The notes: a model not told the origin generated them from the letters alone. A stretch of 64,000 nucleotides of DNA from Dipylidium caninum (GCA_017562135.1 QEYB01001250.1:62001-126000); one strand, 5' to 3'. Shown: positions 1 through 57,872, counted from the stretch's first letter. A program made the numbers and translations.

Positions 1-47
1 AACTAACGAAAAAATGCTCTAAATTGGTACCTAAAATTTCATTTTAG

Positions 48-532
48 CACTTTGAGAATCTTCAACCAGCCTCCAGGAAGATCGCCTGCCCATGTTGATG
101 ACGAAGAGGAACTGAAGACAACCATGGAATCCGATCCACACAAAACTAATCACAAACCTGGGTCTAAACTAGAAACTCATCGTACATACCGCTTAGTTGT
201 GCAAAAATATTTGTATACGATAAATAGAGGGAACAGTTGGACTCATACGGGCCGTAAGAATTGGCTCAACTGCAGATGGTCGTCTTTGCACCAAATCAAG
301 ACTTGTGACGGCAAGTGGATTTGTACGATAATGGAAGACGATGGAGCAAATGAGTAAGTAAGTAAGAGTACACCCCCCAGGACACACTCCTAAGCCGAAA
401 TCTCATGAAAAAATTATGGTTAGCACATGGGAGGATGTGCAAGGAGCGGTCATCCATTATTCCTTCCTGCAACTGGGCGGAACAATGACAGCAGCGGGGT
501 CTTCCAAATTCGCCCGAGATAAAATACACTAA
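48..532 (+). CDS. 3'-terminal two exons of an unrecognised protein (partial, enters from left)
   Basis: Two adjacent open exons fit together. Exon A (48-181) follows a pyrimidine-rich acceptor ending ATTTTAG at 47. It encodes a hydrophilic, acidic, proline-containing stretch (NQPPGRSPAHVDDEEELK) and ends in phase 1 before GTACAT. Exon B (381-532) follows a C-rich acceptor at 371-380, starts in the matching phase, and encodes about 49 residues including STWEDVQGAVIHYSFLQLGG before a TAA at 530-532. An AATAAA lies about 95 nt after the stop, as expected for a gene end. Codon use looks coding in both exons. I recognise no domain; it reads as a disordered linker followed by a short C-terminal segment. 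The 5' part is outside the window. The donor at 182 is only moderate, so the exon A boundary is the weakest point. Confidence 0.45.
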
Positions 533-624
533 TGGCAAAGACTTTTTCCTAAAGTGCATATATGGCTTGCCCAAACGTTTTCAGAGAGTTGTAGATGTAA
601 ATGAAAAGCACTTTGAATGCATGT

Positions 625-630
625 AATAAA
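625..630 (+). terminator. AATAAA polyadenylation signal
   Basis: A canonical AATAAA lies 92 nt downstream of the stop codon of the left-edge gene and on the same strand, which supports that gene ending here. Confidence 0.4.
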
Positions 631-3431
631 TGATGTAAGAAGTTACACCTTTGTGTTAACTTTCAACGCTCGTTTCATAGTTTCCAGGACTGTGCGAATT
701 TGTACGAGTATGGTTATAGCGTGAGTATGGACACAATCTTGTAAGTTAGCAGCTGTGAGTTTTAGCAGATCTACATTTTTCAAATCCATAACATGTCGAT
801 CGCACCATTTGTCGGTACATCTGTAATACCTCGAAAAAATTACTCCTACAAGTGTTCTGTTCTGACTTAGCGAACACTTAAACGCCGACACTGGGTCAAA
901 GTCGAGTAGTATGAGGCTTCCACACGCTCCAAAGGAGGCTTTTTTACTCAGTGCCACACTTACTGCGAGTTATCCAACTTCGTGCCTAGAATGGTTACCA
1001 GCTTAATTGGAATCTGATTGGTTTGGGCAATGTTTAATCCCGAACTACTTCCAGACAATTTTGAAAAGTATGCTGGGGAATTGGCAAAAGTTCCCTATCC
1101 AAATTTTTCAAAATACTAACTAGCTCGATTATTTGTGTTTACTTTAAATGGAAATTGTGGAATAAATATTTATCTTCCACTTGTTTATCCCAATTTTAAC
1201 GAAAGCCTTTAGGCCATTCTGTTAACGACGAGTGCAAAAATGTACATTCGTCATGTGCGCACACAAATTAACGCGAGATAAAAAGCAATCACTTATCAAG
1301 ACGGAGGGATAACTCCGTAAAAGTTGTCAATTTGTCTGCCTCGACCTCGGCGGCACCACATTACTTTGGTGTTGATATTCTTCTTATGGCGCTGCTACTT
1401 AGATCATCACCATACCCCTCTCAGTTGCGTCTTATAAGGCCTCTTTTTACTCTTCCCAGTGCTTTTCCCCACAAATTCCCCTAATATTACGGCTATTTGT
1501 GAGATCTTGTTGTATTGCGGAAGGTCAGACGATTATATACTCCATGATGTCAGAATACTGTAAAAATACTGCAGGCGGTTGATGAACTAAGTTCAAGGAA
1601 TATTTAAAATTATTCAGAAGTACGCATAAAATGCTAAACACTTACCCATCTCGCTCCTTGCACTCGCTGGTTGAGAGAGTGTTAAAAATTTCTTGTTTGT
1701 CATGCTTTCAGACCAGACGGGATTACTACTTCCAATGGCGTACGTCTCCACATTGACTTTTGCGATTTTTGGCAAGGAATTACACTTCATTCCAGTCCAA
1801 ATCAACCTCTGCTTCGGTGAAAGCGCCTCCATTGGGGATAAAATTTACTAGATAAGAATAAATGGACTGGTGACATCAGTCCTATCAAATTCCTCAGCCG
1901 TTCTTATTTCATGTGTTGCGATATTCCCGCGTATGACTCTAATAAGAATTACTTTACAGCAAAGTGATCACATGTTCGCGAATTTTAAATAAGAGTATTC
2001 TACACACATTTCAATACACAAATAACTTGGCCTGAATAGCAATAGCTAAATCATTTTCATTCCCATAGTGTGCAACTAATACGAACTAAATAAAGTAACT
2101 CCTACTGCCTGAAAAATGAAAGGTCCAATAAACAGATTACAATTTAGACCTCCTAATAATAGACATTTTAAATCATTTAAGAAGGCTAATAGAAAAATAG
2201 GGCGGCTCACGGTGTTCTAAATTGTACTGAACGTAGAGAGAATGCAACGTTGAGCATAGCCTCAGCCCACTTTGCTCTAACTAACCAATAAACTATAACA
2301 TAAGTCGAATTTGTCCTGGACTTTGTCCTTTAATACAAGTCAAACGCATGAGATCGACTTGACTACCCTACTCTCACCGAAAAGTCCATTTATTTACAAC
2401 GGTAGTAATTTGTAAACAGCTACTGTGTCCATGTTTCCAAGGCTTAACTTATGATGCCCGCTCTGGTGAGGTCAGAGCAACGGCGGCCGTAAAACACAAG
2501 ACAGTATGGGAGACAAAATAATCCCTCGGGCATGGTTAACACGACATCATAGAAGTACGCCTTCTAGACAAAAAAAGCCATTCAGACATCAGCAGAGGTA
2601 GTCTACAGGACCAACAATACTTGACCACTTCATGGGTAATTTCCGAAGTCCTTTGTGGTGTTTTCACCGGTAAACTGATTGCTCTGGAGGAGAGTGGAGT
2701 AGTAAATACCGATGATATTCCACAGCGAAGTGTTACGACTGGTCAAACCTGGGGGCTCTTGAGTTTCCCTTACACGAGGGAATGAGTGAACTGGGTATTC
2801 TATCTGTCAGGTACGATGAGATGTCATTTCAGTGGGCGATTGTTGATTTTATCTAAGAATGACAATTCAAAATCTTCGCTTAAAATAGGTACTGTCCGTT
2901 TTTGTCGATGGCTCTTTACCATCGTCCAGGCAGTGTTACCATTCCACCTTTGTGGAATTTCTGAGATTTACTACTTTAAAACGCAGTTAAGTGTGATTTC
3001 GCTTCGTTGGCGCCATTAAACACTTTACCACCTAAAAAGTTCTGCATGGAACGATGAAATAAATAGCAGCCAGACGGATGTTTTAAGGCATTCCAACGCT
3101 GATCCCCCAGTTTTTAGGCGAGTGACCTACGATGTGCGGCGCTTTGCATTATCATGTGGGCAACCACACCCTCACGATTTGCAACTTCTGGCCGCTTTGC
3201 CCGAAATGAATTGCTCAGTTTGGCGAGTCGTTGAATATACGCGTTTGAATTGATCGTTTGATTGTTTGACAACATTTCCAAGTGTGAAATTTCTTTATAA
3301 TCCTACCGAACTGACAGCATAATCTTTCCCGGTGAATCTTTGTTTTTGGCGTCGTCTGGACTGGTGTATCTAGCATCATTCACGATCTTTTTCGACTAAC
3401 TTTGTCCCACACTTTCAACTTTTCGTCGCAG
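631..3431. other. Intergenic interval, no supported gene
   Basis: Several short open frames of 60-104 codons occur on both strands but none shows a recognisable motif or a phase-consistent splice chain. The region is AT-rich with a few more GC-rich patches, for example around 1340-1450 and 2450-2490. The last 250 nt could hold the promoter and 5' leader of the candidate exon at 3475. Confidence 0.5.
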
Positions 3432-3562
3432 GTAAGTATTTTTTCAGAAAAGGATCAATTCCGTTGCGTTTCAGATGCGGAGAAACGGAGATTCTAATGC
3501 GCCACATCAAATGAATTGCCTTAAGCTGGTGAGAGACGCACAAATCGGGTTTCTTGGCACAG
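3432..3562 (+). CDS. Possible initiator exon (3475-3528) flanked by two mini-introns
   Basis: A strong donor (GTAAGT at 3432) and a TTTCAG acceptor at 3474 delimit a 43-nt intron-like segment that ends directly before an ATG. The following 54 nt encode 18 residues (MRRNGDSNAPHQMNCLKL) and meet a GTGAGA donor at 3529. A CAG acceptor follows at 3562, giving a second 34-nt intron-like segment. Mini-introns of this size are proven in the RSK gene in this window, which makes the arrangement credible. I could not extend the frame convincingly downstream: after 3562 the phase-0 frame closes after about 24 codons, and other splicings are possible. The gene would run head-on into the 3' end of RSK. 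No family is recognised. It may be a chance combination. Confidence 0.25.
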
Positions 3563-4345
3563 GCAAGCGTTTTAATCTCTTTCTTTCAACGCATATATGC
3601 GATTTACATCAAATGTCGTGCCCTGACCATCTGAATCGACAGTGTCCTCGATTGAAGTGGGTCTCGTCGACTTCGACTGGACGGGGGGCCAGATCTTTGG
3701 ATATTTCTCAACGAAAATCATCACAACAAAATTTAGCAAAATATTTTTAGGCCTGCCTTTCTTTCAAGGCTTCATTCCATGCGTTCTTGTCTTTTCGGAA
3801 ATAATTCCACAAAATATGTCTGAAGCGCGCATCTGGGTTTTTCTCTTTTTAAATTGAGCTAAAAACAAAACTACACGACTACTAGGTATAATTTTTTTTT
3901 CACTAAAAGAAAGCGTAGAATTCACCTATCGAAAAAATCCGCAATCACTCAGTTGCCAATCCAACACATCACGGTTATTCTTCAATTTTACGAAAAAGCT
4001 CTACCAGTTCACAATCATGTGGTTGATTTTTGAATTTTATGAGAACCATTCACGGTGGTTTTTGGTTCTTTTTAAGGTAATGTAACAAATTGTTAGGACA
4101 ATAGCGTACCCCAAGGCTCGACAAGTGTTTGTTCGATGGCATTCAACTGAAAGAGTCGGCAGCTCCTCCCTCCACCACTACAACCGGCTTTGAGCCAAAT
4201 ATACGCAACACTTGTATTAATGCAAAAGGCATATATGCAAAAATGGGAGCGTTGTAAATAGAGTACACTTCATCACAGACTGAATGGGATAGAGGGATTT
4301 GGGATGGGCATTTTTCTTCTCCCTTTACTCATACGCAGGAAGGAT
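3563..4345. other. RSK 3' flank / probable 3' UTR
   Basis: This lies downstream, on the minus strand, of the RSK stop codon at 4346-4348. No clear AATAAA was seen on the minus strand close to the stop. The plus-strand frame at 3642-3857 is open for 71 codons but has no family motif. The 3' UTR of RSK presumably occupies part of it. Confidence 0.4.
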
Positions 4346-21956
<17,611 letters not shown>

Positions 21957-24900
21957 TCCTTATCGCACAGCGAGGGGATAGCGTGCTTCCAAGGGGACGC
22001 CTACAAAATTAATTTTGGATTAGGTAAATTTAAACAAATCAAGGTAACAATGAGCCATTGTAAGATTGTTTTTATTCACAAAGGGTCGTGAATAATATTT
22101 TTAAAACAAGACAATTTTTCTGTGCGCTAAAAATAAAGTTGCGTAATTTTAAACAATTATTCTTTCAACCAAACCATTCTTGATCCTCATATATTTGTCA
22201 GCGTTAAACCGACTGGCTTTTTCACGTGGTCCTAATAAACGACAAACTAAGTAAGGATAAAAATTGGCTCAATAACTAATATGCTTTGCTTGGGAAACAA
22301 AAGGATGCATTCGCGTTTCTACGTATGGACTTATGCCTATTGCAGATCAATGAAATTGGTATAATAAAAGAACGAGTTTTTAAACCTCTATCATTGTGCC
22401 TTAAGACTTACTTCCAGGTAAACAATAAAATGCATATATATAGCTGGAATGCGATGTGTGATTCTATGAATTAGTTCCAAAATCTATGTTGATTCATAAT
22501 TCCCATTCATTTTCATGGCTCATAATTTCTCACCGAGTGAACAATATTCCTTCCCTTGCCAATGATATGAATACTGGGCGAATTATCTGATACTATTGCG
22601 GTGTTTTCCCATTACCAATCCGTATTTTCGGCTTTATCATGTTTTAAATCCTCGTTGTATAAATGGAAAGATAGTCCAACGATATCATCCGCAGCATAAG
22701 ATAAGAATATGGGCCTCGGCAATTAAATTTACACCATTACTAATATAAGAAGGATCTAAATATGGAACGATAGTCAAGTTAAAGATGTCTAAGTGGTTAA
22801 AGAGCTTCCCAGGGGGCTGCAGATACTAGTTTGCTTGAAATAGAGAGTTGGCATAAGCGGGGATAGGCGTAAAGGGATTAGAAAATCTAACAACGACTTG
22901 ACAATTCATACCCACCATTAAACGCCACTGATTTGAGCAGTCGAGTTTGTAACATGTTGTAATAAGCTGAGTAGAGGCTGAGAAGCCTAAAAATCCCACT
23001 AAACACTTTGTCAATCTCATATATGTCAAAAGGAATAAGAGGGGTACAAAGGCACCACAAAGCAATAAACTAGATACTGGTTAATTTTAGTCGCTGATTA
23101 TGGACTTTGGGCTAAAATCGCTTTTGGAACCTAGAATATTTTCCTAATTCGAATGAATCTGACACAATGTTAAAACTCTTTTCCTTCTTCACCTATAAAT
23201 TCTCTGACAGCAGACCCCAAATACATTAGGCGTGAAACGCCTTTTGTGCTAAAATTTCGCCGTCTATCCAGTTCTGTCTTAAATCACATGAGTAACTTCA
23301 TTTCATTACCCTGTGGCTGCATCATCAACCTTCATTTATGAGTATATGAATTATTACTAGAGGAAACACTGGCGTGTGCCATTAAAACAAAACATCACCG
23401 TTTTTAAGCATATTCTATTTAACGTTTTCCACTCTATTATGAAAAAGAAAGTGATATTCTCAATAGTGCCAGTGAAGCCTAGAATGCGCCCTATTTTGTA
23501 TTTCTAATCAGCATAACTGTTGCCTATCATGCAGCGTCTCATAATTGAAGTTCATTCATTAAAACAAAATTTTCAAATTTCATTAAATGCTCAAGACAAG
23601 GGGGGCACATTACTTAGGCGACGGCCATTATGGGCCTCTTGTTTTCTTTTTTGTAAATCCTGATATTCGCAGTACTACGCCTTCTTTCGAGACGCGAGAT
23701 GATTTCCCATCATCATCAGTGGTGTAGAACTAGCTCCCACAAGACTTGACCTTCCCCTGTACAAATTTAAGAGGGCATCCGGAATCTTGGGGGGCGGCAG
23801 TACAACTCCCACAAGTTCTCCTCAGCCGTAGGGTTCGCAAGGCCTTCTTACCTAAAGTACGCATTGTTTGGCCAGATTCCTGTGGGTGTTCTATTTCGCT
23901 TAGGCATTAGAAAGATAAGGTAGTTGCGCTTTCCAAAGCGTTTGAACGCCTATTAAGAATTAGTTGGACGTGAAGGTTTTATATTTACTTGTGCCTTTCC
24001 GCTATGGATGGGTAAAATTATTCCTCTCTCCAGCTTGTCTATCATCATATTTACTTCCTGATCGTAAATTCCCCCAATTTCCCTCAAAATTGTCATCCGT
24101 TTCAGGCACATAAAACAAGTCCGTGCACTAGTAGGGCATGCAGCTTAAGGCGAACAAAGCCGAAACTCATTAATTTTTATGCACATTCCACTAAGATATT
24201 TACGGCAATGGAATATGCCGCAGCAAATAGGGTATTTGCACACCTACCTTCGTGCGATTTCCCCATTTCCCTAAGGTGTACTATATGCTGTCTGTACAAG
24301 ACGTCAATGTCAATTCGTGTGAATACGGTTCTTACATCACATGCGCTTTCATCCACGCATTGCTACCGTTTCTTGGCATCTTAATTACAGGTGTCTAGAC
24401 GAACAACATACTTGTACGCATAGGTTGGTTGGGGGGAATGTCTCCCCACACCTCACCTCGCTTCAAAACAAAACTCTGAAATATCCCCAGTGTATACAAA
24501 GTGTTCACGAAAATTTTTCAGACCGGGAAAAATTGGACTTGTAATTTAACTGGATCTTACCTCTTGCCAATCGTAAAATCTGCATTGGTAAAGCATATTC
24601 AAAGTATATGACTTGTGAAATGATAAATGACTTCTTTGTACTCTGCGCCATAGGCCTTACGGAAGAGGAAGGTGGCAAGAATTCAAATGGCATTTGAGAG
24701 TACTCAATTATGAGAAGGAATTCTCCCACGACAGATTGAAACAAATTAAGTATGCAGCCTCCTTAGAAAGGGGTTTGGTCGAACACTATGAATTCATAAC
24801 GCCTGAATTACAAAATCGCAGCTTTACCACTAGCCTCTACTAGGACCGAATCTTATGGCAGAGACAAAATAACTTCACTTGCGGTTTATTATTTTCGCCC

Positions 24901-25079
24901 CATATTCTACAGGCCTCTTATTTACCTATCTCTAAGCCCTCTGTACTGACACGTACGGGCATCTCCGAATCCCCTTCATGCGTGCCGATGTGTTAGCATA
25001 TTGGCCAATCACCGCCCAGTGTGCTATAGCAATACTGTTGATGATGATGCCGATGTTAAGACAGGCACTACTACTATAG
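21957..25079. promoter_or_regulatory. Head-to-head interval between RSK and the ROS-like gene
   Basis: RSK is transcribed leftwards from about 22.0 kb and the first located ROS-like exon starts at 25080 rightwards. The 3.1-kb interval should therefore hold the RSK promoter and probably the 5' end (signal peptide exon and promoter) of the receptor gene. No unambiguous exon was found. A weak candidate pair (23630-23652 and 23720-23827, plus strand) is listed among the findings. Confidence 0.45.
22001..22002 (-). promoter_or_regulatory. RPS6KA: Putative splice acceptor in RSK 5' leader (cis or spliced-leader)
   Basis: On the minus strand a T-rich tract ends TTTTGTAG, 44 nt before the RSK ATG. 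Flatworms add a spliced leader to part of their mRNAs at such sites; a cis-spliced 5' UTR intron is the alternative. The sequence alone does not decide. Confidence 0.4.
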
Positions 25080-53233
<28,154 letters not shown>

Positions 53234-55358
53234 ATGAAATTTGGGATGAGTAGGCAGGACTTGCTATGATGAAGAGCGTAAATAGGTCGTAGCAAATAAC
53301 TGGTAATCTCATTTAAATTTGTGACTAAAAATACTTAAATTAACAATTTCAACATCTCAGGCAAGTTTAATATTTGCTTTTTAGAATTTTAAGGTGTCTT
53401 GTCGGTGCGTGGATCGTGGTACATTGATATTTTTTACACAACAACGCGCGACCATATGTGTTTTCTATCATTGTCATCACTGTTGTGTTTCATCGTTCAC
53501 ATCCATTACACTTCGACCTTTGACTTCCGCTTATACAGTTTGCCCTTGGCTCTGTTTTAAATAGTCAATAATAACTCATTTACAAATGACTTCTTTTTGA
53601 ACGCTTACGGGTGTATGATAGAACCCAAGCCACCAGAAGCTCGGCTGTCATTTTGAACAGAGGAGTGAGATCGTAGGACATATATTAAAGTGGCGAAGTC
53701 GTAAACATTAAATAAGCTTTCATAGTATCGAACAGAACTAGTGCAAAGAGAGGTTCGCTCTTACTTTTAACTGTGGTAGACATTTGAAGAATTCTTCGAC
53801 AATTTGTACCTCCGTGTTTGCAGTGCAGTGAATGATTTCGAGTCATCAAAGTGAGCCTTGGGACGCTAAACAGGATGGTTTAAAATTTTCCCGACATACA
53901 GGTGACGAACGCATAAGGCTCATACATTCTTTCGTGTTGATAGCGTATTTTAAATCCGAGCTAATGCGTATATCAGGAAATGACGCATATAGTCAGCTTT
54001 GGTCAACTTTCCTAAAGAAGTCTCTTTTCATCCTAGGTGGTAATTCGCCTTTTCTCCTAGGAAACAAGTGACTCTGTATTTACTCTGCAGTGGTATTATT
54101 GCTGGTCCCCTCAAACTCTCGACTTAGCAAGACATAAATCCGACAATTAATAAGGTTCAAGTAAGTGTCTAATTCAACGTAGAGGAATTTAATTTACCTT
54201 AAGGTATAACTTTCCAAATATTTAGACTGTGATTTTTGTTCCAAGGGTACATGTTTGCATTAAGTTATTTTTCCACTTTAAGTTTCCCTTGGGGAAATGC
54301 TCCATTCTGAAACAAACAGCACTTAACTTCCATTTTGGGGTCCTCAATCGTTGAGTCAGCAATTTCGAAATGTATAAACCAGTTCATGGTCTGTAGGAAG
54401 GATAAAGTGGTCTGGGCATGTGATGAATGGTGGTGCGATAAGCATGAAATGATTGTACTAGGAGTCAATGTCCGAAACAGAAAATGTACATCGACACATG
54501 ATGGATCAAGCGTCGTTATATCGTCAACAAGACTGCGCAGGAATCTTCCGTCTACCAAAAAAACACTTGAAATTGAAACCATAAACTCCAATATTTGTTC
54601 GATTGCTGCGTACCTTTATGATATATTTGCACGTTTTGCCTTGAAGTTCCTGTACTATCATTGTTTTTAGATGACGCTTTTAAGGTAAATAATCCTTGGA
54701 CTGCTAGAGAGGAAGAAATTATTTAGGGTACTAAAGTAGTAGAAGCAGAGAAGAGGATCGACTGTCGACGGTGAGCCTCGCAATTCGGTGTGAAATGTTT
54801 TAAAAGTTGGTGAGAGGAGCTACGCTTTTTAGTGGGAGCGGTCGACTTACTGGGCATGCAGAGAGGAGTCAAACAAACCCCGTGCGGCAACTCCTAGCAA
54901 ACAATGTCAAGTGCTGATGCCTACCATCAAAATTAGGATAAAACTCTAAATCATTCCTTATTAAACCTATTAATAGTAAGAAACGCAAAGCTGCTCATTA
55001 AATTTTTCTTGTATGAGCCCCTTAATTTAAAACTGGGAAACAACCCAGGGAATATATAAAGCACGGGTATATGCGCGTTAAAGCCGAATAAAAATTTGGC
55101 ATTTGAGCGAAACAATCGACCTTGAATATTGGTGGTCATTCAGCGCACTATCGCGGTTGCGCTCGAGGCCCCTCGAGGCTTCATTTGTACCAGGTGTGTT
55201 AGTACGTGGCCAGTTTCTAGGAGTACTTCTTACTCTATGTAATTTTCTTTTTCTTTATTTTGCATATCCTTATGTGTTCCTTTGACCTCACATTTTTCGT
55301 CTGATCCTGTAGAGCAGGCTTTTTACTTTTAATCGCTCACCTTTATTATAGGTGTGCT
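53234..55358. other. Interval between ROS-like gene and ALKBH7
   Basis: It should hold the receptor 3' UTR and the ALKBH7 promoter. An ATTAAA variant signal is at 53684-53689 on the plus strand; no AATAAA is close to the stop. A 111-codon plus-strand ORF at 54335-54670, with an antisense open frame, is not recognised. Confidence 0.45.
55341..55351 (+). promoter_or_regulatory. ALKBH7: Splice acceptor just upstream of ALKBH7 start
   Basis: A T-rich stretch ends TTATTATAG about 8 nt before the ATG. It is either the acceptor of a 5' UTR intron or a spliced-leader addition site. Confidence 0.4.
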
Positions 55359-57425
55359 ATGCTGCTAGTCCCCTCTCGTCATTTACCCACTTACACGTGC
55401 GCCAATTTTTTTCGCGCTCTTCGTTACTATTCATCCAAAGAAAATACACCTCCGGAACCAAACACTCGACCGAAAGAATTTCAAAGCGACTTTGTGAAGG
55501 AACTTGTCGATTCAGAACTTGTCACCATCCCCGATTTCATTACTGAAAAGGAGGAACAGAGTCTCTTATCTGAAATAGATCCTATACTTTCAAGATCTCG
55601 TTACCAAACGTCTCATTGGGACGACGTAAATCCAGTATTTTGTATGATCTAATCCTTCTTTTACAGGCTATACAAAATTTTAGAGAGACAGAAAAAAAGA
55701 ATTGGCGATCTGAGAACCTTCCAATTATCAATAGGCTTCGACAAAGTACTCTTGATATATTGAAGAAAGAGCCGCGTCCTGAAGGCGTTTTAAGCGTCCC
55801 CAGTTTCAATGATCTTCTTCCTAGCATTCATGTTCTTGACTTGGCTCCAACCGGTTGGATCAAACCCCATGTGGATAGCATCCGGGTATGGAAGTAGAAA
55901 TATAGTTATATGGTTTTTGTGGTCCTGATTTTTGAGCGATTTTGCCGTTAATTTCACCGACTTACATCTATTAATAAATTCTAATTTGACATTAGCCAAA
56001 GGGAAACCACCAAATGTAATTTTTTGCCATTATCTATCCTAAACATAAATTAGTATAAATAAACACAAGCGCATGTTTTTCAAAAGTGAACATGAAGAAA
56101 GTTTGCTTTTCACTTATCGTGTAAAAGTTGTTTTTTCATTATGGTGTTTTTGAGCGCTACATGGGTTTAGAAAATAAATCTTATTTGAGAAAGATTCACT
56201 GTGAAAGAAACGGATTCGTGTAATGTAGTCAACCTACTGAAGCTTATTGTGTTCTGGCCATGCGGGTAGTCTCCAGTTTTTATTTCCGTCGACATGTGTT
56301 TTACATGTTTATTAGTTTCTAATGATTCTTATACGAGATGTATCAGTGATGCTCTGAATCAATTTTAACTTTGATTAATCCAATCTGTATCACTAGCACT
56401 GTTCCATTTTTGGTACCTAAGATTTTAAAGTATTTATAAGTGCCTAAGTAATAAACTTGATCTGAATTTCGCTTGGTAAAAGCGCAATTTTCTTATTGGG
56501 ATCTTTTTTAAAATAATCTTCCCAAAATCCGTCTTACATGTCTGACAAATGTCGAGACCTCTGATAACCTCATCAGTCCCCTACTATTTACTCAGCACAA
56601 TAAATAAAGACAATTACATGGAAAAGCCGTTTCCAGATAACCAAAAAGTGCCTGTTTGGTTATCTTTGCTTTTTTAGTGTGAAAATGTATAGATAATAGA
56701 TTACTTATACAGACCTCATTTTACTTTTCGTATGTGCATTTATTTTGACCACGTCTCTTAGTTCTCAATAATTTCTATAAATCTTCATATGACCAAATGA
56801 TAACCATCCACGGCAAACTAACAAGTGACCTCGAAGTGGATGACAGTTTACTTGACTATGGTTCTAGTGATACAGCCTTAATGGCTAGTAGGCAACTTAG
56901 GACATACTAATATATCTGAATGGTAATATCCTATCTAAATATCTGCATTTTTTTTATAGAGAACTCTAAATTGCAACTTTGGTGTATTATAAATCCGGAA
57001 CAAATATTTGTTCAAAGGATTTTCCTCGAAATGACTGACCTGTTGAAATATTATTTAAGTATTGCGGTGGCGTGGTAGCCGTGCTCTCTCTCCTCGCGGA
57101 CAGTGTAGCGCGCTTCTCTGTGGCACCTGAGAATGAGGTGGCGCCACCCACTGCTCTCCTGCCTGCCAGTCGGATGAACCTGACTCTTCCTCCACCGGGT
57201 GCCTCTACTGATGTCTGGGTGCGTCGGCGTATGCTTTACGTTATGCGTGGGGCAACGCGATATCGCCTTACCCATGCTATCCTGCCCAACGACGCCCAAC
57301 TCTTCACCACCGGTCCTATCGTACCAAGAGGCAGGCGGATCACCATCATCTGTCGACCGCGCCCTGAGTGTGTATCGAATTTACCACCTAGAGTGGACTC
57401 TTACTCTTATGGCCGACTATCATAA
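55359..57425 (+). CDS. ALKBH7: ALKBH7-type mitochondrial Fe(II)/2-oxoglutarate dioxygenase
   Basis: Three phase-0 exons: 55359-55625, 55667-55885, 57060-57425, giving 283 residues against 221 in human. The N-terminus (RHLPTYTCANFFRALRYYSS) is basic and without acids, a good mitochondrial presequence with an RxY/S cleavage motif near residue 24. The core has RYQTSHWDDAI, NFRETEKKNW, SIHVLDLAPTGWIKPHVDS, VVAVLSLL, MLYVMRGATRYRLTHAIL and VPRGRRITIICR, matching ALKBH7 step by step. Iron ligands are H157, D159 and H234; the 2-oxoglutarate arginines are about R255 and R261. All are intact, so it should be active. Human ALKBH7 acts in the mitochondrial matrix and is linked to programmed necrosis, fat metabolism and mitochondrial RNA processing; the role in this animal is inferred only. 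Extra length is a loop near residues 123-135 and a short tail. The first intron is only 41 nt. Two Cys-Gly residues open exon 3 (YCGG, human FCGA). Confidence 0.95.
55886..57059 (+). other. ALKBH7 intron 2
   Basis: A 1.17-kb AT-rich phase-0 intron (GTATGG donor, TTTAAG acceptor) splits the gene between the HVDSIR and YCGG segments. Nothing recognised inside. Confidence 0.7.
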
Positions 57426-57872
57426 TTTGGCTTTTCAAATTTTGTAGTTGGCGGAATTTTGTTAGCACTTTCGTATAACTGCTTACTTTTGAATGAAGTA
57501 TCTTAGAACTCTCTCGTATCTCGAGCCGCGACCTGATTGACATTTTATCTCAAAAGTTTCATAGATGGGATAAAGCCTTGACCACCTTTTTGGTCCTACG
57601 ATATCGCCAAAAAGGGGAAACAGTCCTGGTCTCGTTATTTAATTGCTTCTTACCGAAATTGAAAATACAGAGAGGTGCATTTGGTATTTTCGTTTTCCTC
57701 CGTCTTTCAATGCTATTTTGTTCTGTTGGAATGAAAATCCCTATCCATACATTTGAACGCCATTCATCACTCCTAACTAGATTCGAATGTGTTTTGGAGT
57801 TCTGTGCTATAAAATAGACGAATTTTTACTCTTCTACTTTGTCATAAATTATCTTCTGTTTCAGAAAATCTT

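Noticed and set aside
3541..3570. IGFLGTGK peptide on the plus strand, resembling the dinucleotide-binding loop of pyrroline-5-carboxylate reductase.
   Set aside because: It lies inside a 34-nt GT...AG segment that fits a mini-intron, is only eight residues, and no other reductase motif was found nearby.
23720..23830. Cysteine-rich minus-strand frame considered as a CXXC zinc finger.
   Set aside because: Too short, wrong cysteine spacing and interrupted by stops.
54265..54670. Overlapping 108- and 111-codon ORFs on both strands between the receptor and ALKBH7, considered as a retroelement remnant.
   Set aside because: No reverse transcriptase or endonuclease motif is visible, and open frames on both strands suggest chance composition.
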